64,000 nt of DNA, from assembly GCF_018394335.1 (NCBI RefSeq), contig NZ_CP074572.1:806001-870000 (forward strand). The letters run 5' to 3'. Under the pieces are notes generated by a model. That model had not been told where the DNA came from. It saw only the letters and a program-made list of their open reading frames with translations, and did no database searches. The DNA comes from Shewanella dokdonensis (GTDB lineage Bacteria; Pseudomonadota; Gammaproteobacteria; Enterobacterales; Shewanellaceae). Both the position numbers and the translations under genes were made by a program. Positions 1 through 10,431 of the stretch are shown here, piece after piece (the stretch's first letter is position 1; every line of letters begins with the position of its first letter).

Positions 1-4
1 CAGT

Positions 5-958
5 GTGATGATTGCGACCTCCCCGTTTGCGGTCAATATCAGCCAGTCACTTAGCGCTCGGCAGCAACAGAGTGGCCTGGATAAATGGTTGGCACATTAT
101 GGCTTAAGCATAGCGCCACGTATGGTGCTGGATCCGCGCAATGCGGCGCTGCCACTGCCCGTAGAGCGTAATGTTGGCGGTATCACCTTAAGAGAAGTAC
201 GCATGCTGCCTTATCCGTATTTCCCGGACTTACGTGGTAATCAGTTGTCACCAGACAATCCGGTCACCGCGCAATTGGGGCAGTTGACCTTGAACTGGGC
301 ATCCCCTGTGACTATCGACAGCAAGCAAGCGGGTAACCGCGACATCAGCCAACTGTTAACCAGTTCTGCCGATAGCTGGAGTTCTGCCAGCAGCAACTTA
401 GTGCCAGACTACCGCGGCTATCCAACCAATGGCTTCAAGCTAGAAGGCAAGCAGCAGTCCTATCCGCTAGCAGTAGCAGAAACCGGGAGTTTTGATTCCT
501 TCTATGCGGGCAAGCCGTCGCCACTACTGGCGGATAACGGCGCCACTAACACAGCCAATACCAAGTCTGCTGCCAAAGCCGATACTGACAACAGTTTTGG
601 CGGCGTCATCGCCCACTCGCCTGAATCTGCCCGGCTGATTTTGGTGGCCAGTAACGGTTTTGCCAGTGATGCCGCGCTGCAACTGGAATCTCAAGGGCTG
701 AGCACCTACTACACCAAGCCGCTGGACTTCATCCAGAACAGTATTGACTGGTCACTGGAAGACCCAGCACTGCTGGCCTTGCGTGGACGGACACAGTTAG
801 CCAGAACCCTGTTAGGGATGAAACTGGAACAGCAGCAATACTGGGAATATCTCAACTATGGCTTGGTGTTGCTGGGTCTGGTGTTGATTTGGCTGTGGCG
901 TCGGCAGGTAAAAATCAGCGATCTGCGCCGCTATCAGCAGATCCTGGCGGAGGTATAA
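5..958 (+). CDS. GldG-family ABC transporter auxiliary protein, 5'-partial
   Basis: C-terminal 317 residues of what looks like a GldG/'ABC-type uncharacterized transport' protein, the extracytoplasmic partner of an ABC exporter permease. The visible part is a soluble domain, followed near residues 283-302 by one hydrophobic segment (LVLLGLVLIWLWRR) and a short basic cytoplasmic tail. The first possible start is a GTG at position 5, but the frame is open to the window edge and the family is much longer, so the gene most probably begins upstream. The next gene follows after 4 bases and encodes a DUF4340 protein, the usual partner of GldG-like genes, which supports the family call. The transported substrate is unknown. 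Confidence 0.7.
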   Translation: MMIATSPFAVNISQSLSARQQQSGLDKWLAHYGLSIAPRMVLDPRNAALPLPVERNVGGITLREVRMLPYPYFPDLRGNQLSPDNPVTAQLGQLTLNWASPVTIDSKQAGNRDISQLLTSSADSWSSASSNLVPDYRGYPTNGFKLEGKQQSYPLAVAETGSFDSFYAGKPSPLLADNGATNTANTKSAAKADTDNSFGGVIAHSPESARLILVASNGFASDAALQLESQGLSTYYTKPLDFIQNSIDWSLEDPALLALRGRTQLARTLLGMKLEQQQYWEYLNYGLVLLGLVLIWLWRRQVKISDLRRYQQILAEV

Positions 959-962
959 CAAG

Positions 963-2120
963 ATGAAAAAACTCATTTATATTCTGAGTGGTGTGCTGGT
1001 ATTACAACTGTTGCTAACGGTTACTCTGAATGCGCAACACAGTGGCATTCAGGGTGCCGCCAAACCCAAGGCGCTACTGGCGCTGCAAGATAATGATATC
1101 GACCATATCAGCATCAGTGGCAACGATGGCAAAGTCGTTAACCTCGCCAAAACCAACGGCAAATGGCTGCTGTCTGACCAGTCGGATTTTCCGGCAAATC
1201 AGCAACAAGTGACATCATTGCTGGCGCAGATCCTATCACTGAAACACGGGCTGGCCGTTGCGGACAGTGACAACGCCGCCCACCGTTTCAAAGTGGCAAA
1301 AGACGGCTTTGAACGCAAAGTCGTGTTGTCGCAGCAACAGGTTGATATGGCGACCCTGTACCTTGGCACCTCGGCCAGTATGCGCGAAACCCACCTGCGG
1401 CTTGAGGGTGAAACTCAAGTATATCTGGCCAATCTGCCGGTTTACCGCTTACCTGTCACCAATAAGGAGTGGATGCAGCAGGACTTATTGCAGTTGAAAA
1501 ACACTAACATCAAGGCGTTAACAATCGGGGATACGACGCTCAGCCGGGTAATAGACCACGCCCAAACCTCAGCATCTCAGCAACAATTGCCAGCCGCCGT
1601 TGCCAACAACGGCAAAGTACAGAAAATGGTAGATAAGCTGATTGATGATAACGGCAATAGCAAAGACCTGAAAAATGCAGCACCAGTGACTTCCGACAAA
1701 CCCGCTTGGCAACTGACACCGCTAGCTGCCGGTAACCGCATTAATCTCGGGGCCGTCAATCAAGCGCTACAGCAACTGAGTTCCCTACGTGTCAGTGACC
1801 TGCTCGGGGTAGAGCCAAAAGCCAATTTTGGTCTGGATAAACCGCTGTTGCAGTTTACCGTGCAACGTAACCAAGGCGATGATGTGAGTTACCGTCTGGG
1901 GCAAATGAGTGGCAGTAAAGACTATGTACTCAAATCTTCGCTGAGTCAGCAATACTTCCGGCTGCCACAGGCGCAAGGCACCGCTTTTGCCGCTGCGTTT
2001 AACGCCAGCGCCTTTAGCGAACCACTAACACCCGCCAAAACCGATAAAGCTAAGCTCGGTAGCAATCCCCCAAAAACTGTAGCTGAGCCAACCACTGGCC
2101 CAAAGGCGCACGCTAAGTAA
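963..2120 (+). CDS. DUF4340 domain-containing protein
   Basis: A 385-residue protein with an N-terminal signal/anchor segment (residues about 4-23, MKKLIYILSGVLVLQLLLT) and a long soluble region containing repeated 'GKWLLSDQSDFPANQQQV' type motifs, as in DUF4340. It is probably periplasmic and membrane-tethered. It lies 4 bases downstream of a GldG-like gene and is followed by a rho-independent terminator, so it is the last gene of an ABC-exporter-like operon. The family has no firm biochemical role; a part in assembling or operating the exporter is inferred from context. The Pro/Lys-rich tail (last 30 residues) looks unstructured. Confidence 0.75.
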   Translation: MKKLIYILSGVLVLQLLLTVTLNAQHSGIQGAAKPKALLALQDNDIDHISISGNDGKVVNLAKTNGKWLLSDQSDFPANQQQVTSLLAQILSLKHGLAVADSDNAAHRFKVAKDGFERKVVLSQQQVDMATLYLGTSASMRETHLRLEGETQVYLANLPVYRLPVTNKEWMQQDLLQLKNTNIKALTIGDTTLSRVIDHAQTSASQQQLPAAVANNGKVQKMVDKLIDDNGNSKDLKNAAPVTSDKPAWQLTPLAAGNRINLGAVNQALQQLSSLRVSDLLGVEPKANFGLDKPLLQFTVQRNQGDDVSYRLGQMSGSKDYVLKSSLSQQYFRLPQAQGTAFAAAFNASAFSEPLTPAKTDKAKLGSNPPKTVAEPTTGPKAHAK

Positions 2121-2148
2121 TATTTTCTTCCCCCCAACCAAAGCAGCC

Positions 2149-2176
2149 AAAGGCCACCGTTCATGGTGGCCTTTTT
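2149..2176 (+). terminator. Rho-independent terminator after DUF4340 gene
   Basis: A 10-bp perfect stem (AAAGGCCACC/GGTGGCCTTT) with a 6-nt loop, running into a five-T tract. It ends the preceding operon and also lies just past the 3' end of the convergent S9 peptidase gene. Confidence 0.85.
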
Positions 2177-2193
2177 ATGAAAAAGCTGCGCTA

Positions 2194-4478
2194 TTACTGT
2201 TTATTCCAGTTCGGGGTTGGCTGCTGTAACAGATGCTGAATAAAGAACATAAACTGCCGCCGCTGCACATAGTCAATCGGCCCGGTAGAACGGCCAACCG
2301 AGTGTTCGCCGCCAGGCACTTCCAGCAGATCAAAATCTTTATTGGCATTGATCAGCGCATTAACCAACTGCAATGACGAAGAGGGATCGACGTTACTGTC
2401 CTGCTCGCCAAAGATGATCAGCAGTTGCCCTTGCAACTTAGCCGCATTCACCACCGCCGAACTGCGCAGATAGCTCTCATCTACCGGCCAGCCCATCCAC
2501 TGTTCATTCCAGCTCATTTTATCCATGCGGTTGTCATAGCAACCGGCAAAGGCGACCCCAACAGTGTAAAAATCTGGATGGAACAACAGGGCACTCAAGG
2601 TGCTCTGGCCGCCAGCAGAGGCACCATAAATGCCCACGCCTTTGCTGATGTCATACCAGGGGTACTTCTTGGCAGCCGCTTGATGCCACAAGATACGATC
2701 CGGAAAACCTGAATCCCCCAGATTTTTCCAGGCCACATCATGAAATGCTTTGGAGCGATTGGCAGTACCCATGCCGTCCATTTGCACCACAATAAACCCC
2801 AAATTTGCCAGCGCCTGCATACCGATGACTTTGTCGCCACCGGAGTGATAACCAAACGGCCAGAAGTCTTTGGGCACAAAGCTGTCGTGTGGCCCAGCAT
2901 AGATATTCTCAATTACCGGGTAGTGTTTACTGGGGTCGAAATGCTGCGGTTTTACTATCAAGCCCCAGATATCACTCTTGCCATCACGGCCTTTTGCCAC
3001 AAACACCTGTGGTGCTTTGAATCCCGCTGCCGTTAATTGGGAAATGTCGGCTTTAGCAATCACCCGCACTAAGGTGCCATCGGCTTTTTTCAGTTCGGCA
3101 ATATTGGGCAAATCAACCCGTGAATAGTTGTCGACAAAATACTGCATATCATCAGAGAAACTGACGTGGTGATTGGCTGCCGTTTGGGTGATTTCCGTCA
3201 GTCCTGAGCCATCAAAATTCACCCGATAATAGTGCACAAAGTAAGGGTCTTCCCCGCGTTGACACCGCTGGCGGCAAACCAGATTTGCCGTTTCTCATCA
3301 TCAACATGCACTACTTCGCGCACTGGCCAGTTACCCTGAGTTATCAGGTTTTTCACCTTGCCGCGCTTGCCGTCATACAGATACAGATGCGCCCAACCAT
3401 CGCGCTCCGACAGCCAGATCACTTCCTTGCCAAGCTGACTGACGTCATGGCGATAGCCACGCCATTGATAGATAAAGGTATTGCTGGTCTCATCAATCAC
3501 CACCCGCCCCTTGCCACTGGCGGCATCAACTTCAATTAAACGCGCCTGCTGATGACCTCGGCGGGTATATTCAAAAGCAAAGGTTTTGCTATCAGCTCGC
3601 CAGTGTAAATTGACCAGATCATAGGCATTCGGGAACAAGCTGGCATCAATATCGGTATGTTTGCCAGTGTGCAGGTCAAATAGGACGGGTTGCTCCATAT
3701 CAATAGCATCGCCGGGCTTAGGATAGAGCTGTTTGATCACCTCGGGCTGCAATTGCGTCTGCGGCGATGACAAAACCCGCGTCACATAACGCGTATAACC
3801 AGGGGTTACGCGGAAGATCACTAAATAACGGGAATCTGGCGACCACTGAATGGTTTGTGGGTCGTAAAAATTGCCGGCGGTTCCCTCCTGACTCAACAAT
3901 ACAGTTTGACCATGTTGATCAATAACTTGCAGGTTATGATCAAACACATGCGCTTGTAGCTTGCCATCTGGCGATGGCCGTAAATGATTGTCTGCAGGCA
4001 CGCGAAGATCGCGCACTTCATCATCGGCAATCGGCTGCGAAGTCTCAGGTTTCTTGGCACAAACGGCCTGAGTCAAACTGCAATGCCAGGGCTCATAGTG
4101 CAGGTAAAAGCCGATGCCGTCATCCTCATACCAGAAGTCGTCAAATGGCAGTGCTAACGCCGTTACATTGTCAGCTTGAGCCTTGCTCAGCCCTTTGGCA
4201 ACCAGGGTTTGGTCAAAGGCCGGGCCTTTCTGTCCGCTGTCGGCATTTTCTTTGATAAAAGCAAAGCCACCCGCAACCGTCACACGGTAATAGAATTCAT
4301 GAGTCCCCGGCAGCCATTGGGCCGGAAAGGCCAGATCACGCGTTAGTCCCTGCCAGTTTTGGCGTAAATCGACACTCGCCTGAATATCTGCCGCGGACGG
4401 TGGTGCCGCCATTAGCGAGGTTGGCAGCATGAGTACCAGCGCTCTTGTCAGTAAGGTCAATAAGGAAGTGTTCGTCAT
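2194..4478 (-). pseudogene. S9 family peptidase (DPP-IV/prolyl oligopeptidase type), frame broken as sequenced
   Basis: Two adjacent minus-strand frames together form one protein of about 760 residues. The first part (4478 down to about 3250) has a signal peptide (MTNTSLLTLLTRALVLMLPT) and the beta-propeller DPPIV_N domain. The second (about 3240 down to 2194) has the alpha/beta hydrolase domain with nucleophile motif GASAGG, an Asp in [11 protein letters not shown] and a His in GGEHSVG. The frames join at a run of four C's (3252-3255). One added base there gives the continuous segment [13 protein letters not shown], typical of the family. It would act as a secreted or periplasmic serine exopeptidase on peptides. 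Sequencing error is likelier than true decay, because both halves keep all catalytic motifs. Confidence 0.8.
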
Positions 4479-4841
4479 AGTTGTATTTCATTCCATCGAC
4501 AGCAACCACTGCAAGCAGTGGCCAAATATTAATTATTTTGAATACCGTATACCAAATATTGATAATTGCAAACTCACAAAACACCGCAGCTACCACTATT
4601 TGGTTAATGAATATTACGGGATAGACAGTTTGCATAAGTTAATGCTACCAAAAAACCATCAACCATAAGATTTTTCTTATTAATCATAATGATATAAATC
4701 ACAGTTTTATCAATACCGTTTGCGTTACTCGCAACTATCAGATTAATTTCGAGCGACACATTTACGTTGCACTGTAGCTGTAATACAGGGCAGATATCGT
4801 TACAATGCCCACTCCTTACTGTTCGGTAGACCACCTGTAAT
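4479..4841. other. Gene-free, AT-rich divergent intergenic region
   Basis: 363 bases between the divergent S9 peptidase and the 7TMR-DISM GGDEF gene. It is AT-rich, especially 4520-4740, as expected for two back-to-back promoters. I see no convincing ORF. There is a partial CRP-like half site (ATAAATCACA, about 4693-4702), but the partner half is poor. Confidence 0.5.
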
Positions 4842-6668
4842 ATGAGTTTTGTTGTACATGTTTTTTACCGCTGCGGACTGCTGCTATGTATATGGCTACT
4901 GACACCAACGGCTGCACAGGCATCACCGCTACGACTACAGGATGTTAACCAACCCAGATTGCTAGACAGCGCTTTTGCCATGTTGCGCGATCCGTCTGGG
5001 CTGCTGTCACTGCCTGAAGCCAAGCAACTGACATTTCGCCCAATTGACCACAGTGAAGCGCTGCATCTTGGCTATACCACCGATGCCATCTGGCTGAAAC
5101 TACAGCTTATCGCCACAGCAAATGCTCCCGCACCTTGGGTCATCGACTTTCACTATGGTTATCTGGATCAGTTAGATGCCTATATTGAATATCCTGACGG
5201 CCACACAGTACACCAACGCAACGGATTTGCCATGCCTCCGGTTGCCCGTGCAATCGCCAATGCGACCCCGGCATTCTGGTTAACCTTACCGGCTAATGAG
5301 ATGGTGACCGTCTATCTCCGGGCTCAGGCCTACGGCAGCATGACGCTAAACGCGACACTTTACCCGCAGTTGGCATTTCACGCCCATAGCAACCGAAATC
5401 TGCTATTTCAGGTAATTTTTGCCGGTATGTTTCTAGCACTCTGGTGCTACAACATGTTTCTGGGATTGGTGCTAAAGCAGCGCCCTTACCTGTCTTACAG
5501 CGCTTTTTTGCTGGTGTTTGGTATTACCACAGTCACCGCTATCGGCCCAGGTTCGCTGTATCTGTGGTCACTGTTAGGACCGGTAATCAATCATGTGGTG
5601 CCCACCGGCTATTCCACCGCTGTGGTATTAGCACTGCTGTTTGCCCGGGATTATATGGCAACCAAACAGCGGGCACCTGTTGTAGATATGACCCTCAAGT
5701 GGGCAGCACGATTTTGCGCGGTGGCGGCACTGGCAACTGTGATATTACCGGTGCAGATTGGCGTACAGATTATGTCGGCAATCGGCGTCTCTATTGCGGC
5801 CTTGATGATGTGGTGCGGTGCTTTTGGGGTGTATCGCCACATTCCGGCCGCCCGTTATTTTTTAATTGGCTGGATGTGTATGTTAGTCGGCACGGCAATG
5901 GTGTCACTACGCAACACTGGTTGGTTACCCGATAATTTCATCACCTTTTATGGCATGCAGATTGGCTCCACTATCGAAATGCTGATGCTGTCGCTGGGGT
6001 TGGCTTCGCGCTTCAACGAGATGAAACACCAGAAAGAAGCCGCGCAAACGGCACTGGTTAACACGCTAACGCAACAGGAATCGTTGCTGGAGCAGAAAGT
6101 GTTGCAGCGCACCGCCGAACTGGAAACTGCCAAACAGGAATTGGAGAAGATGGTCAATAGGGATCCGTTGACCAAACTCTATAATCGCAATGGGCTCGAA
6201 CATCTGCTAGAAGCGGCATATCTGCGTGCGCGACAGCAGCAGCGAATACTCGCGCTATTGATGATCGACCTTGATGACTTTAAACAGGTGAACGACTGCC
6301 ACGGTCACAGCATGGGGGATCACCTGCTACAGATTATTGCGCAAAGGCTCAATAGCTGCGCCGTTGACAACGATGTGGTCGCTCGTCTCGGTGGTGATGA
6401 ATTTGTACTGTTATCTGACCGCTACCATGACAAACCAACGCTGCAACAGTTTGGGCAAAAAATAAAACAGATACTGACTCAGGCGGTGCTACTTCCCAAC
6501 GGGCGTACGGTCAAGATTGGCACCAGTATCGGTATCTGTTTTGGCGACCCCCATCTGGTAGATTCATCGTCATTGTTGCGGCGGGCCGACAGTGCCATGT
6601 ACCTCATCAAACATTTTGAGAAAAATGATGTAGCTATCGACGATATGCGGCGGCGCGCCAGCAGTTAA
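4842..6668 (+). CDS. 7TMR-DISM sensor diguanylate cyclase (GGDEF)
   Basis: A 608-residue inner-membrane signalling protein. In order: signal peptide (1-28), periplasmic 7TMR-DISMED2-type sensing domain (about 30-160), a seven-helix 7TMR-DISM membrane region (about 190-390), a short coiled coil (about 395-435) and a C-terminal GGDEF domain with an intact RLGGDEF active site near residue 516. It should make cyclic-di-GMP from two GTP in response to an unknown periplasmic ligand, probably a carbohydrate-like one by domain family. The usual RxxD inhibitory site five residues before GGDEF reads VDND, so product feedback inhibition is probably absent. It is monocistronic. Confidence 0.88.
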   Translation: MSFVVHVFYRCGLLLCIWLLTPTAAQASPLRLQDVNQPRLLDSAFAMLRDPSGLLSLPEAKQLTFRPIDHSEALHLGYTTDAIWLKLQLIATANAPAPWVIDFHYGYLDQLDAYIEYPDGHTVHQRNGFAMPPVARAIANATPAFWLTLPANEMVTVYLRAQAYGSMTLNATLYPQLAFHAHSNRNLLFQVIFAGMFLALWCYNMFLGLVLKQRPYLSYSAFLLVFGITTVTAIGPGSLYLWSLLGPVINHVVPTGYSTAVVLALLFARDYMATKQRAPVVDMTLKWAARFCAVAALATVILPVQIGVQIMSAIGVSIAALMMWCGAFGVYRHIPAARYFLIGWMCMLVGTAMVSLRNTGWLPDNFITFYGMQIGSTIEMLMLSLGLASRFNEMKHQKEAAQTALVNTLTQQESLLEQKVLQRTAELETAKQELEKMVNRDPLTKLYNRNGLEHLLEAAYLRARQQQRILALLMIDLDDFKQVNDCHGHSMGDHLLQIIAQRLNSCAVDNDVVARLGGDEFVLLSDRYHDKPTLQQFGQKIKQILTQAVLLPNGRTVKIGTSIGICFGDPHLVDSSSLLRRADSAMYLIKHFEKNDVAIDDMRRRASS

Positions 6669-6751
6669 TCGGTATCAACCAGCTTTAAAAGCAGCCAATG
6701 AGGTACGCACATCTGCGCCGAATATATTACGCCGCCGCCCAAAATCCGCCA

Positions 6752-7690
6752 CTAGGTTTTAGCTGATGGGTGCGCGCCCCTAGCCGGGTGCTGCAACGGC
6801 ACTTTCTCCTGAAGAGTCCGCGATAACCAGTCGATGAATACCCGTAAGCGCTGGCTGGTATTGCGATTTTTAGGATACAACATGGCTATTGGCATTGCAG
6901 AGGGAGGATAATCCGCCAGCACCTGTTGCAGTAATCCCTGTTGCAGATATTGCGCAATACCATAAACGGGCACTTGCACTAAGCCCATGCCCGCCAATCC
7001 TGCGGCGATATAGGCATCCGAGCCATTGGTGGTAATGGGATGGGGCAACATCAACTTCTGATATTTACCCGCGACCAGAAACTCCAGCGGTTCCACTCGC
7101 CCAGAGGAAGGCAACACATACCCCACCATCTGGTGTTCATTGAGATCATCTGGGCATGACGGCACACCAAATTGTTGCAAATAGTCTGGACTCGCCAAAG
7201 TGACAATAGGAATCGCCCCAAGGTCACGCCCAATCAGATTACTATCGCTTAAAGGCCCGGCGCGTAACACCAGATCGACACCGCTCTCGAGCAGATCCAC
7301 CCGACTATCGGTCACGCCAATATTCAGCTCAATACCGGGATAATGCTGCCGGAACTCTGCCAACGCCGGAATAATCAGCATCCGCGCAAAGTGTGTTGGT
7401 ACACTGATACGCAGCACCCCGCTTGGCTGATGGTCTTCGGCAAATAGTCCGGCCAATTCATCCCAATCCGCTAGCAATTGCCGGGCTTTTTCTAAAACCG
7501 CCATACCGGATTCAGTCAGCCGTACCTGACGCGTAGTACGCTGCAACAACTGCATGTTCAGTTGCTGTTCCAGGCGTTGTATCGCCTGCGTTACAGTCGA
7601 GCGCGGCAGATTGAGGCTCATCGCCGCCTTGGTAAAACTGTGACTTTCACACACGCGTTGATAAATTGCCAGGGTTTGCAGCCTATCCAT
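6752..7690 (-). CDS. LysR-family transcriptional regulator
   Basis: 312 residues with an N-terminal winged helix-turn-helix (1-60, SFTKAAMSLNLPRSTVTQAIQ) and a LysR substrate-binding domain of the CrgA/DmlR-like group. It is divergent from an aldo/keto reductase gene 98 bp away, the usual LysR arrangement, so it probably controls that gene and itself from the shared intergenic region. The effector is unknown. Confidence 0.88.
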   Translation of the reverse strand: MDRLQTLAIYQRVCESHSFTKAAMSLNLPRSTVTQAIQRLEQQLNMQLLQRTTRQVRLTESGMAVLEKARQLLADWDELAGLFAEDHQPSGVLRISVPTHFARMLIIPALAEFRQHYPGIELNIGVTDSRVDLLESGVDLVLRAGPLSDSNLIGRDLGAIPIVTLASPDYLQQFGVPSCPDDLNEHQMVGYVLPSSGRVEPLEFLVAGKYQKLMLPHPITTNGSDAYIAAGLAGMGLVQVPVYGIAQYLQQGLLQQVLADYPPSAMPIAMLYPKNRNTSQRLRVFIDWLSRTLQEKVPLQHPARGAHPSAKT

Positions 7691-7788
7691 ATTGTTCGTG
7701 ATTTATGAATTCTAAAACTGTTATAAGCATCTTTATCCTAAAAGTAAAAACAAAGATGCTATGTCCACCGACATAAGGGAGATTCAAG

Positions 7789-8792
7789 ATGCAACACAGA
7801 ACGTTAGGGGCCAATGGCCCACAGGTTTCAGCATTGGCGCTTGGCTGCATGGGCATGAGTGAATTCTATGGTGCCGCCGATGAACAGGAATCACTGGCAA
7901 CGCTGGATCTGGCGCTAGCATCAGGAGTTAACTTCTGGGATACCGCTGATATTTATGGCCCGCATACTAACGAAATACTGCTAAGCAAGGCGCTGAAAGG
8001 CCGCCGCCAACAGATTTTTCTCGCCACCAAGTTTGGTATTGTGCGAGATGCTGCCGACCCTCGAAAACGCGGAGTTTGCGGCCGACCGGAATACGTTAAA
8101 CAGGCGGTTGAAGACAGTCTTAAACGTCTCGGCACCGATCATATTGATCTTTATTATCAGCATCGGATGGACCCAGATGTGCCGGTCGAAGAGACCGTTG
8201 GCGCTATGGCAGAACTGGTTAAAGCCGGAAAAGTGCGTTATCTGGGGCTGAGCGAAGTTGACCCAGAGCGCCTGCGCCGAGCCCATCAAGTGCACCCAAT
8301 TACCGCCGTCCAAAGTGAATACTCACTGTGGACCCGCGACCCCGAATACGGCGTACTGGATACCTGCCGTGAACTCGGCATAGGTTTTGTAGCCTACAGC
8401 CCACTGGGACGAGGCTTTCTCAGCGGTGCTATTCGCAGCCTGGATGACTTTGATGCCGATGACTATCGCCGCTTTAATCCGAGATTTCAGGAGAAAACTT
8501 CCAGCGCAATCTGGCACTGGTGGATGCAGTGACTGAATTGGCACAGACGAAAGGCATTACCCCGTCACAACTAGCACTGGCTTGGTTATTGGCGCAGGAT
8601 CAGCATTTAATCCCACTGTTTGGCACCAAACGCCGGAAATATCTGCAAGACAACATCCAAGCGGCAGAGGTAAACCTGTCAGCCGAAGAGTTAGCTGCTA
8701 TCGATAAGGTTTTCCCCGCCGACAAAGTCGCTGGCAGTCGTTATGCCGTCAACATGATGTCACTGTTACCACAGGTGCCAGCACATAAATAG
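7789..8792 (+). pseudogene. Aldo/keto reductase, frame broken as sequenced
   Basis: The first frame (7789-8532) carries the AKR N-terminal (alpha/beta)8 barrel with the catalytic tetrad context: Asp/Tyr in [13 protein letters not shown], Lys in FLATKFG and His in DLYYQHRMD. The second (8520-8792) carries the C-terminal cofactor part (LIPLFGTKRRKYLQDN, NADPH 2'-phosphate loop). One missing G near 8489-8491 separates them. With it the joint reads [19 protein letters not shown], typical of the YakC/AKR13-like group. The product would be an NADPH-dependent carbonyl reductase of about 334 residues. A LysR gene lies divergently upstream. Probably a sequencing indel. Confidence 0.82.
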
Positions 8793-8900
8793 CGGCATGT
8801 TCTCAACGGGTTCGGTCAGCAGGTGACTGAGCCCGCTGCTATCTCTGTGTTACCGTCTCTGTGTTATAGTGCCATCTAAATTGAATGTTTTGGAGCTAAC

Positions 8901-9889
8901 ATGACGCGTCCCTATTCAGTGCTGGATTTGGCCCCGGTTGCGGTAAACAGTGATATTGCCACCGCGTTTGCACAGTCACTGCAACTGGCCCAGCATGCCG
9001 AAAACCTAGGTTATACCCGCTACTGGCTGGCAGAGCACCACAACATGCCAGGCATTGCCAGTGCCGCAACCTCAGTGCTGTTATGTCACCTGGGTAATGG
9101 TACTTCCCATATCCGTTTAGGCTCTGGCGGCATCATGTTGCCCAACCATTCACCGCTGGTGATAGCCGAACAGTTCGGTACGCTGGCAACGCTGTTTGGT
9201 GACCGAATCGATCTAGGACTTGGCCGGGCACCTGGCACCGATCAACTGACAATGCACGCGTTGCGGCGTCAGCCCCAAGCCGCGGTTGACAGTTTTCCAG
9301 AAGATGTTGCCGAATTGCAGCATTATTTCAGTGAGGCAAACGGCGCAGTACAAGCGGTGCCCGGCAAAGGTTTACAAGTGCCGCTATGGTTACTGGGTTC
9401 CAGCCTTTATAGCGCACAATTAGCGGCACAGATGGGACTTCCTTCGCGTTTGCGGCTCACTTTGCCCCGGAAATGATGGTGCGGGCATTAACGCTGTATC
9501 GCAGCCAATTTCGCCCATCAACCCGCTGGGCTAAACCCTATGCCATGGTGTGTGTCAATCTGGTGGCCGCCGATGAACGCCAACAGGCGCATTATCTGTT
9601 TAGCTCAGTGCAGCAACAATTCTTGCACCTGTACCGAGGCACCGCCGGCAAAATCCCCTTGCCCGTAACCAAACTGGCAGATAACTGGGAGCCACATGAA
9701 ATCAACGCGATGGAGCGCACCTTAAAGTATTCACTGGTAGGCAATAGCGATGATATTCGCCAAGGGATTGAAGCATTACTGGCGGAAACCCAAGCCGACG
9801 AACTGATGTTCAATGGGCCGATTGTCGAGCAGCAAGCCCGCTTACATTCTTTCAGCATTGGCGCAGAAGTGATGAAATCGCTCGCTTAG
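8901..9889 (+). pseudogene. LLM-class flavin-dependent oxidoreductase (luciferase-like), frame broken as sequenced
   Basis: The first frame (8901-9476) has the luciferase-like TIM barrel beginning ([47 protein letters not shown]). The second (9473-9889) continues with the family C-terminus ending FSIGAEVMKSLA. A base missing near 9441-9444 separates them; adding it restores [15 protein letters not shown]. The reconstructed protein has about 329 residues and matches the YhbW-like group of FMN/F420-type monooxygenases. The substrate is unknown. It appears monocistronic. Confidence 0.8.
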
Positions 9890-10018
9890 CCAAGGTTCAC
9901 AGTGACGCAATGACTGGGCTGAATTAGGCTAAACCAAACATAATTGGGACAAAACCTAGCTAGAATTTTTGCCCTAATTCATTGGTTTCGGATTAATATT
10001 TCTATGGGGGAATACTTT

Positions 10019-10130
10019 GCTAACTTGCTGCTAATGCAATACAAAAACCCCCGCAATGCTCTATCAACAGCGAATTGACTGCAACCCCAAAGTGCCACGC
10101 GTTATGAGTCATGCTTTAACAGTTTGTACA
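10019..10130 (-). repeat. attC-like recombination site C (Vibrio-repeat type)
   Basis: Read on the minus strand, this stretch begins TACAAACTGTTAAAG and has AACGCGTGGC at 10094-10103, then a G/T-rich arm ending in AAGTTAGC (GCTAAC on plus, 10019-10024). From memory, this order and spacing resemble the VCR/attC sites of Vibrio chromosomal integrons. It lies just beyond the ccdAB pair in the array direction. Degenerate, so moderate confidence. Confidence 0.5.
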
Positions 10131-10185
10131 TGCCTTACTTTCACATATAATTAATGCGCATACTTAATACGCACCGGATAACTTT

Positions 10186-10431
10186 ATGAGAAACGCATTT
10201 AGTACTCAAGCCCCCAAAAAAGCGACAAATTTAAGTTTAAACAGTGAGTTACTGGCTCAAGCTAAACGCTTAAACATAAATCTTTCAGCAACTATGGAAA
10301 TGGCTTTAGAAAAAGAAGTTAGCCAACGTCTGAAAGCTGAATGGCTGGAACAAAACGCAGAGGCCATTGATGCCTGCAACGAACTCACTGAAAAACATGG
10401 ACTATTTTCTGATTCACACCGAGTTTTCTGA
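10186..10431 (+). CDS. ccdA: Type II antitoxin CcdA
   Basis: 81 residues. The N-terminal ribbon-helix-helix region (KKATNLSLNSELLAQAKRLN) binds operator DNA, and the acidic C-terminal tail (EWLEQNAEAIDACNELTEKHG) is the part that wraps CcdB. It overlaps ccdB by one base (TGATG), so translation is coupled. The CcdA-CcdB complex is expected to repress its own promoter, which must lie in 10131-10185 where the spacing to the attC-like repeat is short. Orientation is opposite to the flanking genes, which is common for toxin-antitoxin cassettes in chromosomal integrons. Confidence 0.9.
   Translation: MRNAFSTQAPKKATNLSLNSELLAQAKRLNINLSATMEMALEKEVSQRLKAEWLEQNAEAIDACNELTEKHGLFSDSHRVF

Noticed and set aside
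3219..9889. Genuine cluster of pseudogenes (S9 peptidase, aldo/keto reductase, luciferase-like)
   Set aside because: Each has a single-base slip with intact motifs on both sides, and the same slips hit lgt and hyf genes, so error is likelier than decay.
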